DNA of 13,462 nt, from NCBI GenBank assembly GCA_025359585.1, contig JANYFX010000150.1, positions 1 through 13,462 of the forward strand. The letters are read 5' to 3'. The notes below the pieces were generated by a model. It had not been told where the DNA came from, did not search any database, and saw only the letters and a program-made list of their open reading frames with translations. Below, in pieces: positions 1-7,329 of this stretch. The translations under genes were made by a program, and so were the position numbers. Position 1 is the stretch's first letter. The number at the start of each line of letters is the position of its first letter. The stretch is from Rhizobacter sp. (GTDB lineage Bacteria; Pseudomonadota; Gammaproteobacteria; Burkholderiales; Burkholderiaceae_C).

Positions 1-959
1 GCGGTGTTGCAGGCCACGCTGAGGTAGCCGTTGACGGCGGTCGGCAAGACCGGCGTACAGGCTGTCGCGGCGGCCAGGAACGCCGTGTTGTTGGTGTAAG
101 CACACGTCGTGCGCACATAGTTGGGCGCCGCGCCGATGGTCGTGCCCGGTGTGCACGAAGCGACCCCCGCCGGGGTGGTGGCCGTGGTCGGGCTGCACTG
201 CGTGTAGTAGTAGTTCGGGCCTGCGCCGAAACCCGCCGTGCAGCTGGCCGCACCGCTTGGAGCGCTCGCAGCGATCGTGTTGACGGCACAAGTGGTGTAC
301 AGGAACGCCGCGTTGTTGGTCGTACCGGCCACGCAAGTGGTGTTGACTGCCGCCGCCGGCACCGTCGTCGTGTTGCAGCTGATGCTGGTCCAGCTGTTGC
401 CCGAGCCAGCGGCCTGGTTGACGCAGGCCGGGGTGCTCGCCACATTGACGTTGACGTTGTTGATGGTCAACGAGCAGATCGTGCGAATGAAGGGCGAGGT
501 CGATCCGCCGGTGGTGCCCACCGTGCACGCCGCCCCCGGCGTGGTCGCCGAGGTGTTGGTGACGCAAGACGTGGTGATGTAGTTCGGCGCACCGCTGTTG
601 CCGTTGGTGCAGCTTGCCGCTGCCACGCTCGTCGTGATCGGGATATTCGTGCAGGTCGAGGTGACGTAACTGGGCGAACCGCTGCTCGACGTGCCCGGCG
701 TGCAGGTGGACACCAGCGTGGCGGGTGTGGTGATGCTCGCGCAGGTCGAGGTAACGTAGTTCGGTGCGGCGCTTGTGGTTGTACCCGGCGTGCACGAAGC
801 GATCGGCGCGACCGCGGCCACCGTGGTGGTGGTGCAAGTGGTCACGATGAAGTTCGGCGTACCGGTAGAACCGGGGGTGCAACTCGCAACCGGGGTCAGC
901 GGCGAGACTTCGCGCGTGCTGCAGCTGATGCTGCCGCCAGGCGTGCAAGACGCCACAGG
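1..959 (-). repeat. Array of at least 11 cysteine-pair repeats within pilY1
   Basis: From residue 578 to the window edge pilY1 encodes units of about 28-34 residues (first unit 22), with a loose consensus C-T-P-G-T-T-x(3-4)-P-N-Y-V-T-T-x-C followed by a Thr/Ala-rich linker. Cysteine pairs are 582/590, 604/619, 633/650, 663/680, 694/709, 722/739, 756/772, 786/801, 817/832, 846/863 and 878/894. All 22 cysteines in this stretch fall in pairs. For an exported protein this suggests one disulfide per unit (inference). Units are diverged in DNA sequence, so the array is not a recent expansion. The array has not ended at position 1. Confidence 0.88.
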
Positions 960-2690
960 CGTATCACGCTCGGTCAGGCCGTCATAGGAAAGGATCTGGT
1001 ACTCGCGCTTCTTCAGCTGCGTCTGGCCTTGCGTGTATTGCTGGGTCGCCAGGCTGCGCTGGTAGGTGGTCGAAAAGGTTTGCGAGGTCGCGGTGCTGTA
1101 TTGCAGGGTGGTCCGCTTTGTCTGCGAAGTGGCCTTGGTGTACTGCAGCGTCGCAGAAAAGATCTGCTGAGTGCTGGTGGTGTACTGCTGGGTGACCTGA
1201 CTGCGCTGCGTGGTGCTGGCGAGGAGCTGGTTCGTGCCCTGCAGCGTTTGCACCGTACTGAGCGTGTATTGCTGCGTGGTGCGGTTGGTCTGTACCGTGC
1301 TCGTCGTGTATTGCGTGGTGCTTTGCAGCGCCTGCGAGGTGCTGGTGGTGTACTGCCGACGCGTGCGCTGCGTCTGCTCGGTGCTGGAGGTGAACTGCTT
1401 GGTGCTGGCCAGCCGCTGCGAAGTGGTCTTGAGCAGCGCGCTGCCCGTGCAGTTGGCGTCGTAGTAGAAGTTCGAAGCGTCACGCGTGGTCTGAACCGAC
1501 GTGAGCGATCCGTCCCACAAGGGCCGCGGCGTCAAGCCGGAAGCGTCGGTCAACGCTCCGTCTTGCTGGCCAACGAGCGTGGTGCCGTCGATCTGCACCG
1601 CGCCGCGGCTGGGTGTTTCCGCGCCGGCGTTCCAATAGCCGTCGGTCGTCATGATCGTGAAATTCTGCTGACACGAATACTGCACCGGGTCTTCGGCCAT
1701 GCCGGAGTTGATGCCGTCGGTCATGCCTGCATAGTGGCGGCCGACCCGAGCCAGGCCTTCGCGCGCCGGCGAAGAACCGTCGGGCGACTGCGAGAACAAC
1801 TTGCCGAACCACGCGGTGCGCTGGGTCGAGTTGAAGTCGTTGATCGCGAGGTACTTGCTCGAGTTGATCGACGCGCTCGCGGGCGTGTCTTTCGGCTTGA
1901 CCGTGATGAAGCCGACGCGGAAGCTGTCGGTCAGCGGCGTGAACGCCAGACTCGCGGCGCTCTTGGTCAGGCTCATGCGGGTGCGGTAATACGAATACCA
2001 GATCGCGAAGTTGGTGCGCTCATCTGCCGAAGCGGGGCCGCTGCCGGCGCTCACGACCACGCGGGTCCAGGTGCCACCACCGGTAGCGGCCTTCGAGGCG
2101 TTGCCGGCGAGGTTGTCGGTGTCGGTGCAAGGAGCGGCTGCATACGACAGGGTTTGTGTGCCTGTGTAGTAGTAGTAGAAAGCCGCGCCCGGTGTGGCCG
2201 GGCCGGCGACCGGCGGAGCGCGCAGGGTCTTGGTTTCGTACGGAATGAATGCAGTAGAAAGATTGACGGTCGACTGGTCGGAGATATCGGGGGCCACGTA
2301 GTAGCTCACGTAGCCGGCGTAAGGCGCGGCGGTGAAACTCGGCGTCGGGAACAACGAGCCGTCAGGCTTCTTCGGCACCAGGTAGGTCTGGTTGCGGTTG
2401 TAGTAGAGCACGTTGCACTGCGCGGCCTTGTAGCCCACGCTGCCGGTGCCGGTGGTCGCCTCGACCTCGTCGGGCATGTGGCTGCGGCTCATGGACTCCG
2501 AGGTGTCCATCAACAGCATGATGTTCGGCTTGGCCTGGGCCGAGGTCGTGCTCGAGAACGGGGTGCTCGAGATGTCGGTCTGCGCGGCGAGTGCGGCACC
2601 CATGCCGAGCGAAGCGACGGCCAGCGCAAGCACCTGACGCAGCGTGGTGCACGGTCGGCCGTGGCCGAAAAGTTCGAGGATCGAAATCAT
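1..2690 (-). CDS. pilY1: PilY1-type pilus tip adhesin/assembly protein, 5' part (runs off the window)
   Basis: The ATG at 2690 has a GGGAG ribosome site 6 nt upstream (2697-2701), and the frame is open for 896 codons to the window edge, so the C-terminus is missing. Residues 1-36 are a Sec signal peptide ending ALAA. A von Willebrand A-type region follows: the strand NIMLLMDTSESM carries a DxSxS MIDAS motif (D62, S64, S66). The PilY1 hallmarks NFAIWYSYYRTRM (about 227-239) and QQNFTIMTTDGYWN (about 342-355) are clear. Residues 424-556 are 19 Gln/Thr heptads, and 578-896 are at least 11 cysteine-pair repeats. Known PilY1 proteins act at the pilus tip in adhesion, surface sensing and pilus priming, with a C-terminal calcium-binding beta-propeller that should lie beyond the window. 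It is last in the minor-pilin cluster, 25 nt after pilX. The family call is firm; the role of the repeat inserts is unknown. Confidence 0.93.
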   Translation of the reverse strand, partial: MISILELFGHGRPCTTLRQVLALAVASLGMGAALAAQTDISSTPFSSTTSAQAKPNIMLLMDTSESMSRSHMPDEVEATTGTGSVGYKAAQCNVLYYNRNQTYLVPKKPDGSLFPTPSFTAAPYAGYVSYYVAPDISDQSTVNLSTAFIPYETKTLRAPPVAGPATPGAAFYYYYTGTQTLSYAAAPCTDTDNLAGNASKAATGGGTWTRVVVSAGSGPASADERTNFAIWYSYYRTRMSLTKSAASLAFTPLTDSFRVGFITVKPKDTPASASINSSKYLAINDFNSTQRTAWFGKLFSQSPDGSSPAREGLARVGRHYAGMTDGINSGMAEDPVQYSCQQNFTIMTTDGYWNAGAETPSRGAVQIDGTTLVGQQDGALTDASGLTPRPLWDGSLTSVQTTRDASNFYYDANCTGSALLKTTSQRLASTKQFTSSTEQTQRTRRQYTTSTSQALQSTTQYTTSTVQTNRTTQQYTLSTVQTLQGTNQLLASTTQRSQVTQQYTTSTQQIFSATLQYTKATSQTKRTTLQYSTATSQTFSTTYQRSLATQQYTQGQTQLKKREYQILSYDGLTERDTPVASCTPGGSISCSTREVSPLTPVASCTPGSTGTPNFIVTTCTTTTVAAVAPIASCTPGTTTSAAPNYVTSTCASITTPATLVSTCTPGTSSSGSPSYVTSTCTNIPITTSVAAASCTNGNSGAPNYITTSCVTNTSATTPGAACTVGTTGGSTSPFIRTICSLTINNVNVNVASTPACVNQAAGSGNSWTSISCNTTTVPAAAVNTTCVAGTTNNAAFLYTTCAVNTIAASAPSGAASCTAGFGAGPNYYYTQCSPTTATTPAGVASCTPGTTIGAAPNYVRTTCAYTNNTAFLAAATACTPVLPTAVNGYLSVACNT
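1023..1421 (-). repeat. 19 tandem heptads (xQxxxxT) within pilY1
   Basis: Read on the minus strand in the pilY1 frame, residues 424-556 divide exactly into 19 heptads of 21 nt with no insertion or deletion. Gln is at position 2 in all 19, and Thr is at position 7 in 17. Typical units are TQYTTST, VQTNRTT and LQYTKAT. Alternate heptads carry an aromatic or leucine at position 3 (often QYTTST), so there is a 14-residue, 42-nt super-repeat. There are no hydrophobic a/d positions, so this is not an ordinary coiled coil. It may be a beta-rich or polar-zipper stalk; that is inference. Confidence 0.9.
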
Positions 2691-2715
2691 TCTGTTCTCC
2701 CTGAGACCGTCATCT

Positions 2716-3315
2716 TCAATTCATCAAGACCTGGGTGTAGCTGACCGTGTTCCGTGGACCCATCACACGTGCGGTGACGCGGAAAAACGGCGCGGGGTCG
2801 AGCTTTGTTGTCTGGCAGCCATAACAGCCGCCGCCCTTGGTCTCACCACCCACAGACTTCGGAATGGCATCGGAACACTGCTGGGCGCCGCCCACCGCCG
2901 GCCCGGTGGTGCTGCAGAGACGCTGAATGATGAAACGCACATTGCCCGAGGCGGTGGCGGTGTCGGGCACCGCGTTCCACATGACATCCCAGGTGGCGTC
3001 CGAGGGCTCGACGCTCCCGGCCCAGGTGGCGTAATAACCGCTGGCCGGTACGTCGATGGTGGGCGGTGGGGCAGAAGTCAGAAAGGCGCGAGCTTGTTCG
3101 ATGCCGATATCGGCCACGGCTGTGGCACCCTGCTTGAACGCGATGTTGCCGGCGATCGACACGCCCGAACTCATCTGGCGCAACATGGCCAGGCCAGCGA
3201 GTGTCATCACGATCAGCACGACAAGGGCGACGAACATCACCACACCCCGCTCGGAGCGGCGGGCGGTGGCGCACGCCTGCCGGCGCGCAGAAATTGCCTG
3301 GTGGTGGTTGTTCAT
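2716..3315 (-). CDS. pilX: Minor pilin PilX (GspK-like position), 199 aa
   Basis: The product is a 199-aa prepilin. A 24-residue basic leader ends SERG, where PilD would cut, before the helix VVMFVALVVLIVMTLAGLAM. The +5 residue is Val29 rather than Glu, resembling GspK-type pseudopilins that sit at the very tip. The following segment, with AGNIAFKQGA and an acidic/amphipathic helix to about residue 80, fits the PilX N-terminal family. C-terminal cysteines (CYGC near 170) may form disulfides. PilX belongs to the minor-pilin complex that with PilY1 starts pilus assembly and occupies the tip. Its ATG overlaps the pilW stop (ATGA, 3312-3315), and the ribosome site is weak, suggesting coupling. 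It is followed after 25 nt by pilY1. Confidence 0.9.
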   Translation of the reverse strand: MNNHHQAISARRQACATARRSERGVVMFVALVVLIVMTLAGLAMLRQMSSGVSIAGNIAFKQGATAVADIGIEQARAFLTSAPPPTIDVPASGYYATWAGSVEPSDATWDVMWNAVPDTATASGNVRFIIQRLCSTTGPAVGGAQQCSDAIPKSVGGETKGGGCYGCQTTKLDPAPFFRVTARVMGPRNTVSYTQVLMN

Positions 3316-4502
3316 GGTGTCATGCCCCAGATGACGTTGCGCAAGGGAACCTCTTTTTCGTAGACGCGGTAGCGGTAGTAGCGCCAGTTCAGAGGATTCG
3401 GGTCGTTCAGGCCGAACGAGTCGGGCGAACCATCGGTGTTGGTCATCACGAAGTTGCTGTTCGGTATGAGCGGCAGGATCGCAGCGCCGGACCAGGTGGG
3501 CGGGTTGGCCGTGACGCCGGTCGGGACGCCAGATGCACTTTGGTCAGCGGTGCGTTCGAACTGCCGGCTGCGCACCAGCAGCGCCACGCGAACCGAAAGA
3601 ACCTGCGCCCACCCGGCAGCCGTGGTGGGCGTGACATTGGTCCAGCTGTTCACGGTGCGGTTGCCAAGCAGGTCGAGCCCGTACAGCGCCTTGATGTTGA
3701 CGACGCCCTCACCGACGACGAAGGCCGGTGCTCCACTGAACTGCTCGGTGTTGGTCAGGCTGCCGTTGACCGTGTCGATCGCCCACGTGTCGAGCCGCGG
3801 ATTCGGGCCGAGGCTGTAAATGGTTCCGGCAGCGGCGAGCAACGGCAGGCCCGCAGAGTTGTAGCGCGCGACCCTGGGGGCTGGCGGTATCGCGTAAGAG
3901 TTCAGGTAGCTCACCGAGTCGGCGTGAACGATGGTCTTGCCGTCGGCGTTGGTGTCGTCGGTCACCTGAAGCAGGTTGCAGTTGGCGCCCGCGCCGGCGA
4001 TCGCCACGTCACCCGTGCGGAAGCCGTTGCGACGGTCCAGGGTTTTTGTGCTGCCGGTCGTCGCGGTGTATTTTTCTTCCGAGACGAAGAAAGGTGAATT
4101 GCCATAGAGCACGGTGAGGGTGTCGGGCCGCCCGGCGGTCAGCCCGATCTGGACGGGCACCATGTTGAAGGCCAGCGCACGACCGGTCTGAGTGTCGACC
4201 CCGCTCACCGCACAACCGAGCGCGCTCGGTGGCACACCAGCGACGATGCCGATGCCCAGGAACCCCTGACCGGCCTGCTTGATGTCACGCTCAAGGTTGA
4301 ACATCGCCAGGCTGCCGGTGCTCTGCGCATCGCTGCCGGCCATCGTGGAGCGGGTGTGCGTGTCCCAGGTGGCAACAGTCTTGAAAATCACCAGCATGCC
4401 GACCACGCCGATCGCAACACCAACGAGAATATCGACAAGACTGAAGCCGCGAGCGCGGCGCGGCGCCGACCGGTGAATGCGGAGTTGCTTCATGGCGCGC
4501 AT
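3312..4502 (-). CDS. pilW: Minor pilin PilW, 396 aa
   Basis: The product is a 396-aa prepilin (393 if started at the ATG at 4493). I chose the ATG at 4502 because it overlaps the pilV stop as TGATG; neither start has a good ribosome site, so coupled initiation is likely. The 19-residue leader ends RRARG, followed by FSLVDILVGVAIGVVGMLVI. The +5 position is Asp24 instead of the usual Glu, which is unusual. The globular part contains GCAVS and ANCNLL cysteines. The C-terminus has YYRYRVYEKEVPLRN, a sequence style I associate with PilW. In known systems PilW joins PilV, PilX, FimU/FimT and PilE in the priming complex. The long C-terminal domain matches the large size typical of PilW. Confidence 0.9.
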   Translation of the reverse strand: MRAMKQLRIHRSAPRRARGFSLVDILVGVAIGVVGMLVIFKTVATWDTHTRSTMAGSDAQSTGSLAMFNLERDIKQAGQGFLGIGIVAGVPPSALGCAVSGVDTQTGRALAFNMVPVQIGLTAGRPDTLTVLYGNSPFFVSEEKYTATTGSTKTLDRRNGFRTGDVAIAGAGANCNLLQVTDDTNADGKTIVHADSVSYLNSYAIPPAPRVARYNSAGLPLLAAAGTIYSLGPNPRLDTWAIDTVNGSLTNTEQFSGAPAFVVGEGVVNIKALYGLDLLGNRTVNSWTNVTPTTAAGWAQVLSVRVALLVRSRQFERTADQSASGVPTGVTANPPTWSGAAILPLIPNSNFVMTNTDGSPDSFGLNDPNPLNWRYYRYRVYEKEVPLRNVIWGMTP

Positions 4503-5008
4503 CAGTTGATGTAGGTCACGAGCGTGTGACGGCGCATTGCCTGATCGTTCGGTGTCTGCCAGCAGACCGTGATGTCGACCCGGTTGAAGTTGGCGGTGGT
4601 CACCACGATCTGCTGGCTCGTGGCCGTGGCGCCCGGCAACCTGCGCTGCCCAGTGAGAACGTCGGTGACCCACTGCTGCACCACCGGGTTGGCCGAAGGC
4701 GTACCGCCGAAAGCGCACCCCGCCGGGCCGGGAACACCGGTGGGCAGGTGGGCAAACGTGAGCAGAGAAGCCTGCAGAACCAGATCGGGCCCCGATGAGA
4801 TCGGGTTGGTATCGCGCGCTGCCTTGACAGCCATCTGGTTGGCGATCTCGTCGGCGAGCGCTGCTGCGTCGGTGCGAAAGCGCGCATCGGACTGCGCGCC
4901 AATGGCGGTGCTGCCCATCGCGACGAGCCCAAGAATGCCGAGCGAAAAAATGAGGATCGCGACGAGCGCCTCGATCACCATGAAACCGCGTTGTGCTGGT
5001 TTGACCAT
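4502..5008 (-). CDS. pilV: Minor pilin PilV, 168 aa
   Basis: The product is a 168-aa prepilin with leader MVKPAQRG and mature N-terminus FMVIEALVAILIFSLGILG, including Glu13 at the +5 position. Two ATGs compete, at 5014 and 5008. The ribosome site GAAGGA (5015-5020) abuts the first but lies exactly 6 nt from the second, so 5008 is preferred. The segment after the helix (GSTAIGAQSDARFRTDAAALADEIANQM) matches PilV/GspI-type pilins. Two later cysteines (GCAFGG and VCWQT) may pair. PilV is part of the minor-pilin tip complex. The start lies 10 nt after the fimT stop, and its stop overlaps the pilW start. Confidence 0.9.
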   Translation of the reverse strand: MVKPAQRGFMVIEALVAILIFSLGILGLVAMGSTAIGAQSDARFRTDAAALADEIANQMAVKAARDTNPISSGPDLVLQASLLTFAHLPTGVPGPAGCAFGGTPSANPVVQQWVTDVLTGQRRLPGATATSQQIVVTTANFNRVDITVCWQTPNDQAMRRHTLVTYIN

Positions 5009-5014
5009 GCTCAT

Positions 5015-5020
5015 TCCTTC
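5015..5020 (-). promoter_or_regulatory. Ribosome binding site deciding the pilV start
   Basis: On the minus strand this reads GAAGGA, overlapping the fimT stop codon. It is 0 nt from the ATG at 5014 but 6 nt from the ATG at 5008, favouring the latter. Confidence 0.75.
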
Positions 5021-5639
5021 AGGGGCACGCGCGGCTGTCGCCCGCGGCCAGCTGCGGATCGCACACCCGCACCTGGCCGCCAGGGGTGGCACGCACGCGC
5101 AAGCAGCGCATCGTTCCGGCCGGGAAGCAGGCGCCACCGGCAAGGTTGTTGATGTTGAGCCAGATTTCGCTGGTGGTGGCGGTACCGCCGAAACCATTGA
5201 ATGCCACGATGCCGTTGAAGGCCGTGGGCGGCACCTGGGCACTGCCGGCAACGGCCACCGTGGGCGTGCTGCCCGCGATCTGGCCCGAGCCTTCGAGGGC
5301 TGACTTTGATTCGATCAAGCGAAACGCCGCCAGCGCCGGGTCGAAAACACGCACCACCCAGTTGCGCCCCGTGGCCGAAGGTGCGGCCACGTTGGCGATG
5401 TCGGCGGTGGCCACGTCGGTGTCGGTCAGCATGAACTCGACCGGCAGGTTGCGCCTGATCGCTTCCGTGCGCGCGACCTGCATCCCGGTGGCAAAGCCCT
5501 GCGCGGCGGTGCCGATCTTCGAGTTCTGGAAGTAGGTGGTCATCGACGGCAGGGCCATCATTACCATCAGCGCGATGATGACGAGCGACACCAGCGTCTC
5601 GATGAGGGTGAAACCACGAACGTGGCGACGCGTCAGCAT
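5019..5639 (-). CDS. fimT: FimT/GspH-family minor pilin, 206 aa
   Basis: The product is a 206-aa prepilin with leader MLTRRHVRG and mature N-terminus FTLIETLVSLVIIALMVMMA, Glu14 at +5. Residues about 45-70 (FATGMQVARTEAIRRNLPVEF) are the GspH/FimT signature. The C-terminal tail has RCLRVRATPGGQVRVCDP and ends GDSRACP, with cysteines 171, 179, 193 and 205. FimT homologues in other bacteria bind DNA for transformation through a C-terminal GRxR motif; here the equivalent reads G188-Q189-V190-R191, so one Arg is replaced. The gene could equally be called fimU. The ATG overlaps the pilE stop by 7 nt and has an AAGGA site (5646-5650) 6 nt upstream. Confidence 0.87.
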   Translation of the reverse strand: MLTRRHVRGFTLIETLVSLVIIALMVMMALPSMTTYFQNSKIGTAAQGFATGMQVARTEAIRRNLPVEFMLTDTDVATADIANVAAPSATGRNWVVRVFDPALAAFRLIESKSALEGSGQIAGSTPTVAVAGSAQVPPTAFNGIVAFNGFGGTATTSEIWLNINNLAGGACFPAGTMRCLRVRATPGGQVRVCDPQLAAGDSRACP

Positions 5640-6085
5640 GCCCCGTCCTTCTTGAGAACCCAGCAGTCGGTGCGCGTGACCCAGCCGCTGGGCAGATTGG
5701 TCGTCGACATCACCACGCCGGTGGCCGGCTGCATCGCCATGCGGTAGGTGAAACCCGCCATGCTGGTGCCGGCGAGGCCGGTGGCGGTGATGGCGTAGTT
5801 GGTCGCGGTGAGCACCGGGCAGGCGAACGTGAAATTGGAGGTGTTGACCGGCATCATGGCCACCGACACCGCCGGCGCCACGGTGCATGCACCGGCGTAG
5901 GTGCGGTTGTCCTGGAAGAACTGCTCGAACTTGACACGCATGCTGGCCAGCGCGGCGGTGGCCTCGGTGATGCGAGCGCGGCGAATGTAGTCGGTGTAGC
6001 CCGGTATGGCAATCGCGCTCAGGATCGCTACGACCGCGACGGCGATCAACACTTCGATGAGGGTGAAACCTTTTTGGACGCGCAT
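5633..6085 (-). CDS. pilE: Type IV pilin-like protein PilE (minor pilin), 150 aa
   Basis: The product is a 150-aa type IVa pilin-like protein. The very short leader MRVQKG is followed by FTLIEVLIAVAVVAILSAIA with Glu11 at +5, then the usual amphipathic extension (YTDYIRRARITEATAAL). Cysteines at 67, 89, 141 and 150 are present; the last two (CWVLKKDGAC) would make the C-terminal D-loop disulfide. The ATG at 6085 has GGGAAGG 6 nt upstream (6092-6098). As the first gene of a minor-pilin set it is most likely the PilE minor pilin rather than the major pilin, though sequence alone cannot exclude major-pilin or ComP-like roles. It follows aroB after 152 nt and overlaps fimT by 7 nt. Confidence 0.86.
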   Translation of the reverse strand: MRVQKGFTLIEVLIAVAVVAILSAIAIPGYTDYIRRARITEATAALASMRVKFEQFFQDNRTYAGACTVAPAVSVAMMPVNTSNFTFACPVLTATNYAITATGLAGTSMAGFTYRMAMQPATGVVMSTTNLPSGWVTRTDCWVLKKDGAC

Positions 6086-6121
6086 TCGGGACCTTCCCAG
6101 TTCTTGGCGGCAGTTTATGGA

Positions 6122-6149
6122 GGCCGGTGCGGGCGAGCACGTACCGGCC
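6122..6149. repeat. Inverted repeat between aroB and pilE
   Basis: Arms GGCCGGT and ACCGGCC (7 bp, perfect) flank a 14-nt GC-rich centre. There is no T-run after it on the minus strand, so it is not a clear Rho-independent terminator. It could be an attenuating hairpin or a regulator site ahead of the minor-pilin genes; chance occurrence in GC-rich DNA is possible. No convincing sigma-70 or sigma-54 promoter was seen in the rest of the 6086-6237 spacer. Confidence 0.35.
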
Positions 6150-6237
6150 GACGAACGGAGTGGCTGACCGACCAGACGGCAAGTCCCTCCCCGCGGCTGT
6201 GCCGCACTTCACGTTCTCGACCGGAGCGGCGGCGGGC

Positions 6238-7329
6238 TCAGCCGGTGTGCTGCTCGATCACCTGCGCTACGACCGCGCTCGGCGCACGGCTCAATCGGGC
6301 GCTGCCCTGCCCGTCGATCAGCACAAAACGGATCTGTCCGGCTTCGGCCTTTTTGTCGACCCGCATCAGTTCCATGTAACGCTCCACGCCGAGCGCGGGG
6401 CCTCGCACCGGCAGGCCGGCGCGCCCGACCAGCCGGGCGATGCGCGCCGCATACGTGGCATCGATCAGCCCGAGGCGGGCCGACAGATCGGCAGCCATCA
6501 CCATGCCGCAGCCGACCGCCTCGCCATGCAGCCAGGAGCCATAGCCTAGCCCCGCCTCGATCGCGTGACCGAAGGTGTGGCCGAAGTTGAGGATCGCGCG
6601 CAGGCCGGTTTCGCGTTCGTCCTGCCCGACGACCCAGGCCTTGATCTCGCAGGAACGCCGGATCGCGCGCGCGAGGGAGGGGCGATCACGCGCAACGAGC
6701 AGCGGAAGGTTCGCTTCGAGCCACTCGAAGAACACATGGTCCGCGATCGGGCCGTACTTGATCACTTCGGCGAGTCCAGCCGCGAGTTCGCGCGGCGGCA
6801 GCGAATCGAGCGTGTCGATGTCGGCCACGACCAGCAGCGGCTGGTTGAAGACGCCAATCATGTTCTTTCCCATCGGGTGGTTGATGGCGGTTTTGCCACC
6901 GACCGAAGAGTCGACCTGCGCGAGCAAGGTGGTCGGCACCTGCACATAAGGCACACCGCGCATGTAGCAGGCCGCCGCGAACCCGGTCATGTCGCCCACC
7001 ACACCGCCGCCGAGCGCGAAAAGCGTGGTCGAGCGATCGCACGCGGCACCGAGCAACGCGTCGAAGATCGTGTTGAGCGTGGCCCAGTCCTTGTAGGCCT
7101 CGCCATCGGGCAGCGTGACCAGGTGCGTGCTGGCGAACCGGCCCTGCAGAGCGCGCGCGAGACGATCGGCAAACAGCGGCGCCACCGTGTCGTTGGTCAC
7201 AATCACCGCCGCGCTCGCAGCGGGCAGCGAAGCAAAGGTGTCCGGCCGGTCCAGCAGGCCAGCGCCGATGACGATCGGGTAACTGCGGCCTTCGAGGTCG
7301 ATCGTGACGCTGGCAGGTTGGGTTGTCAT
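6238..7329 (-). CDS. aroB: 3-dehydroquinate synthase, 363 aa
   Basis: AroB converts DAHP to 3-dehydroquinate, the second step of the shikimate pathway, in the cytoplasm using NAD and a divalent metal. The 363-aa length is normal. The NAD-binding segment GGGVVGDMTGFAAACYMRG lies at about 107-125, the substrate segment VDSSVGGKTAINHPMGKN at 139-156, and the expected metal ligands are Glu188 (LAEVIKYG), His251 (FGHTFGH) and His268 (LHGEA). The ATG overlaps the aroK stop as ATGA (7326-7329), the standard aroKB coupling. It is the last gene before the spacer that precedes the minor-pilin cluster, so transcription may read through into pilE. Confidence 0.97.
   Translation of the reverse strand: MTTQPASVTIDLEGRSYPIVIGAGLLDRPDTFASLPAASAAVIVTNDTVAPLFADRLARALQGRFASTHLVTLPDGEAYKDWATLNTIFDALLGAACDRSTTLFALGGGVVGDMTGFAAACYMRGVPYVQVPTTLLAQVDSSVGGKTAINHPMGKNMIGVFNQPLLVVADIDTLDSLPPRELAAGLAEVIKYGPIADHVFFEWLEANLPLLVARDRPSLARAIRRSCEIKAWVVGQDERETGLRAILNFGHTFGHAIEAGLGYGSWLHGEAVGCGMVMAADLSARLGLIDATYAARIARLVGRAGLPVRGPALGVERYMELMRVDKKAEAGQIRFVLIDGQGSARLSRAPSAVVAQVIEQHTG

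Noticed and set aside
1..1421. CRISPR array or intergenic satellite suggested by repeated short motifs
   Set aside because: The repeats keep the pilY1 reading frame, vary between copies at codon level and lack identical direct repeats with spacers; they are protein-coding repeats.
1029..2744. Long plus-strand open frame (571 codons) opposite pilY1
   Set aside because: It is antisense to the clearly PilY1-like reading frame, its product is Arg/Gly/Val-rich with no recognisable domain, and long shadow frames are expected in GC-rich Thr/Ser-rich coding DNA.
3201..4097. Plus-strand open frame opposite pilX and pilW
   Set aside because: It lies wholly over two well-supported minor-pilin genes, and the product has Arg-rich shadow composition.
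6086..6237. Possible sigma-54 or sigma-70 promoter for pilE
   Set aside because: GGCAC and TTGC elements exist on the minus strand but at the wrong spacing; a CATAAA near 6112 has no matching -35 element.
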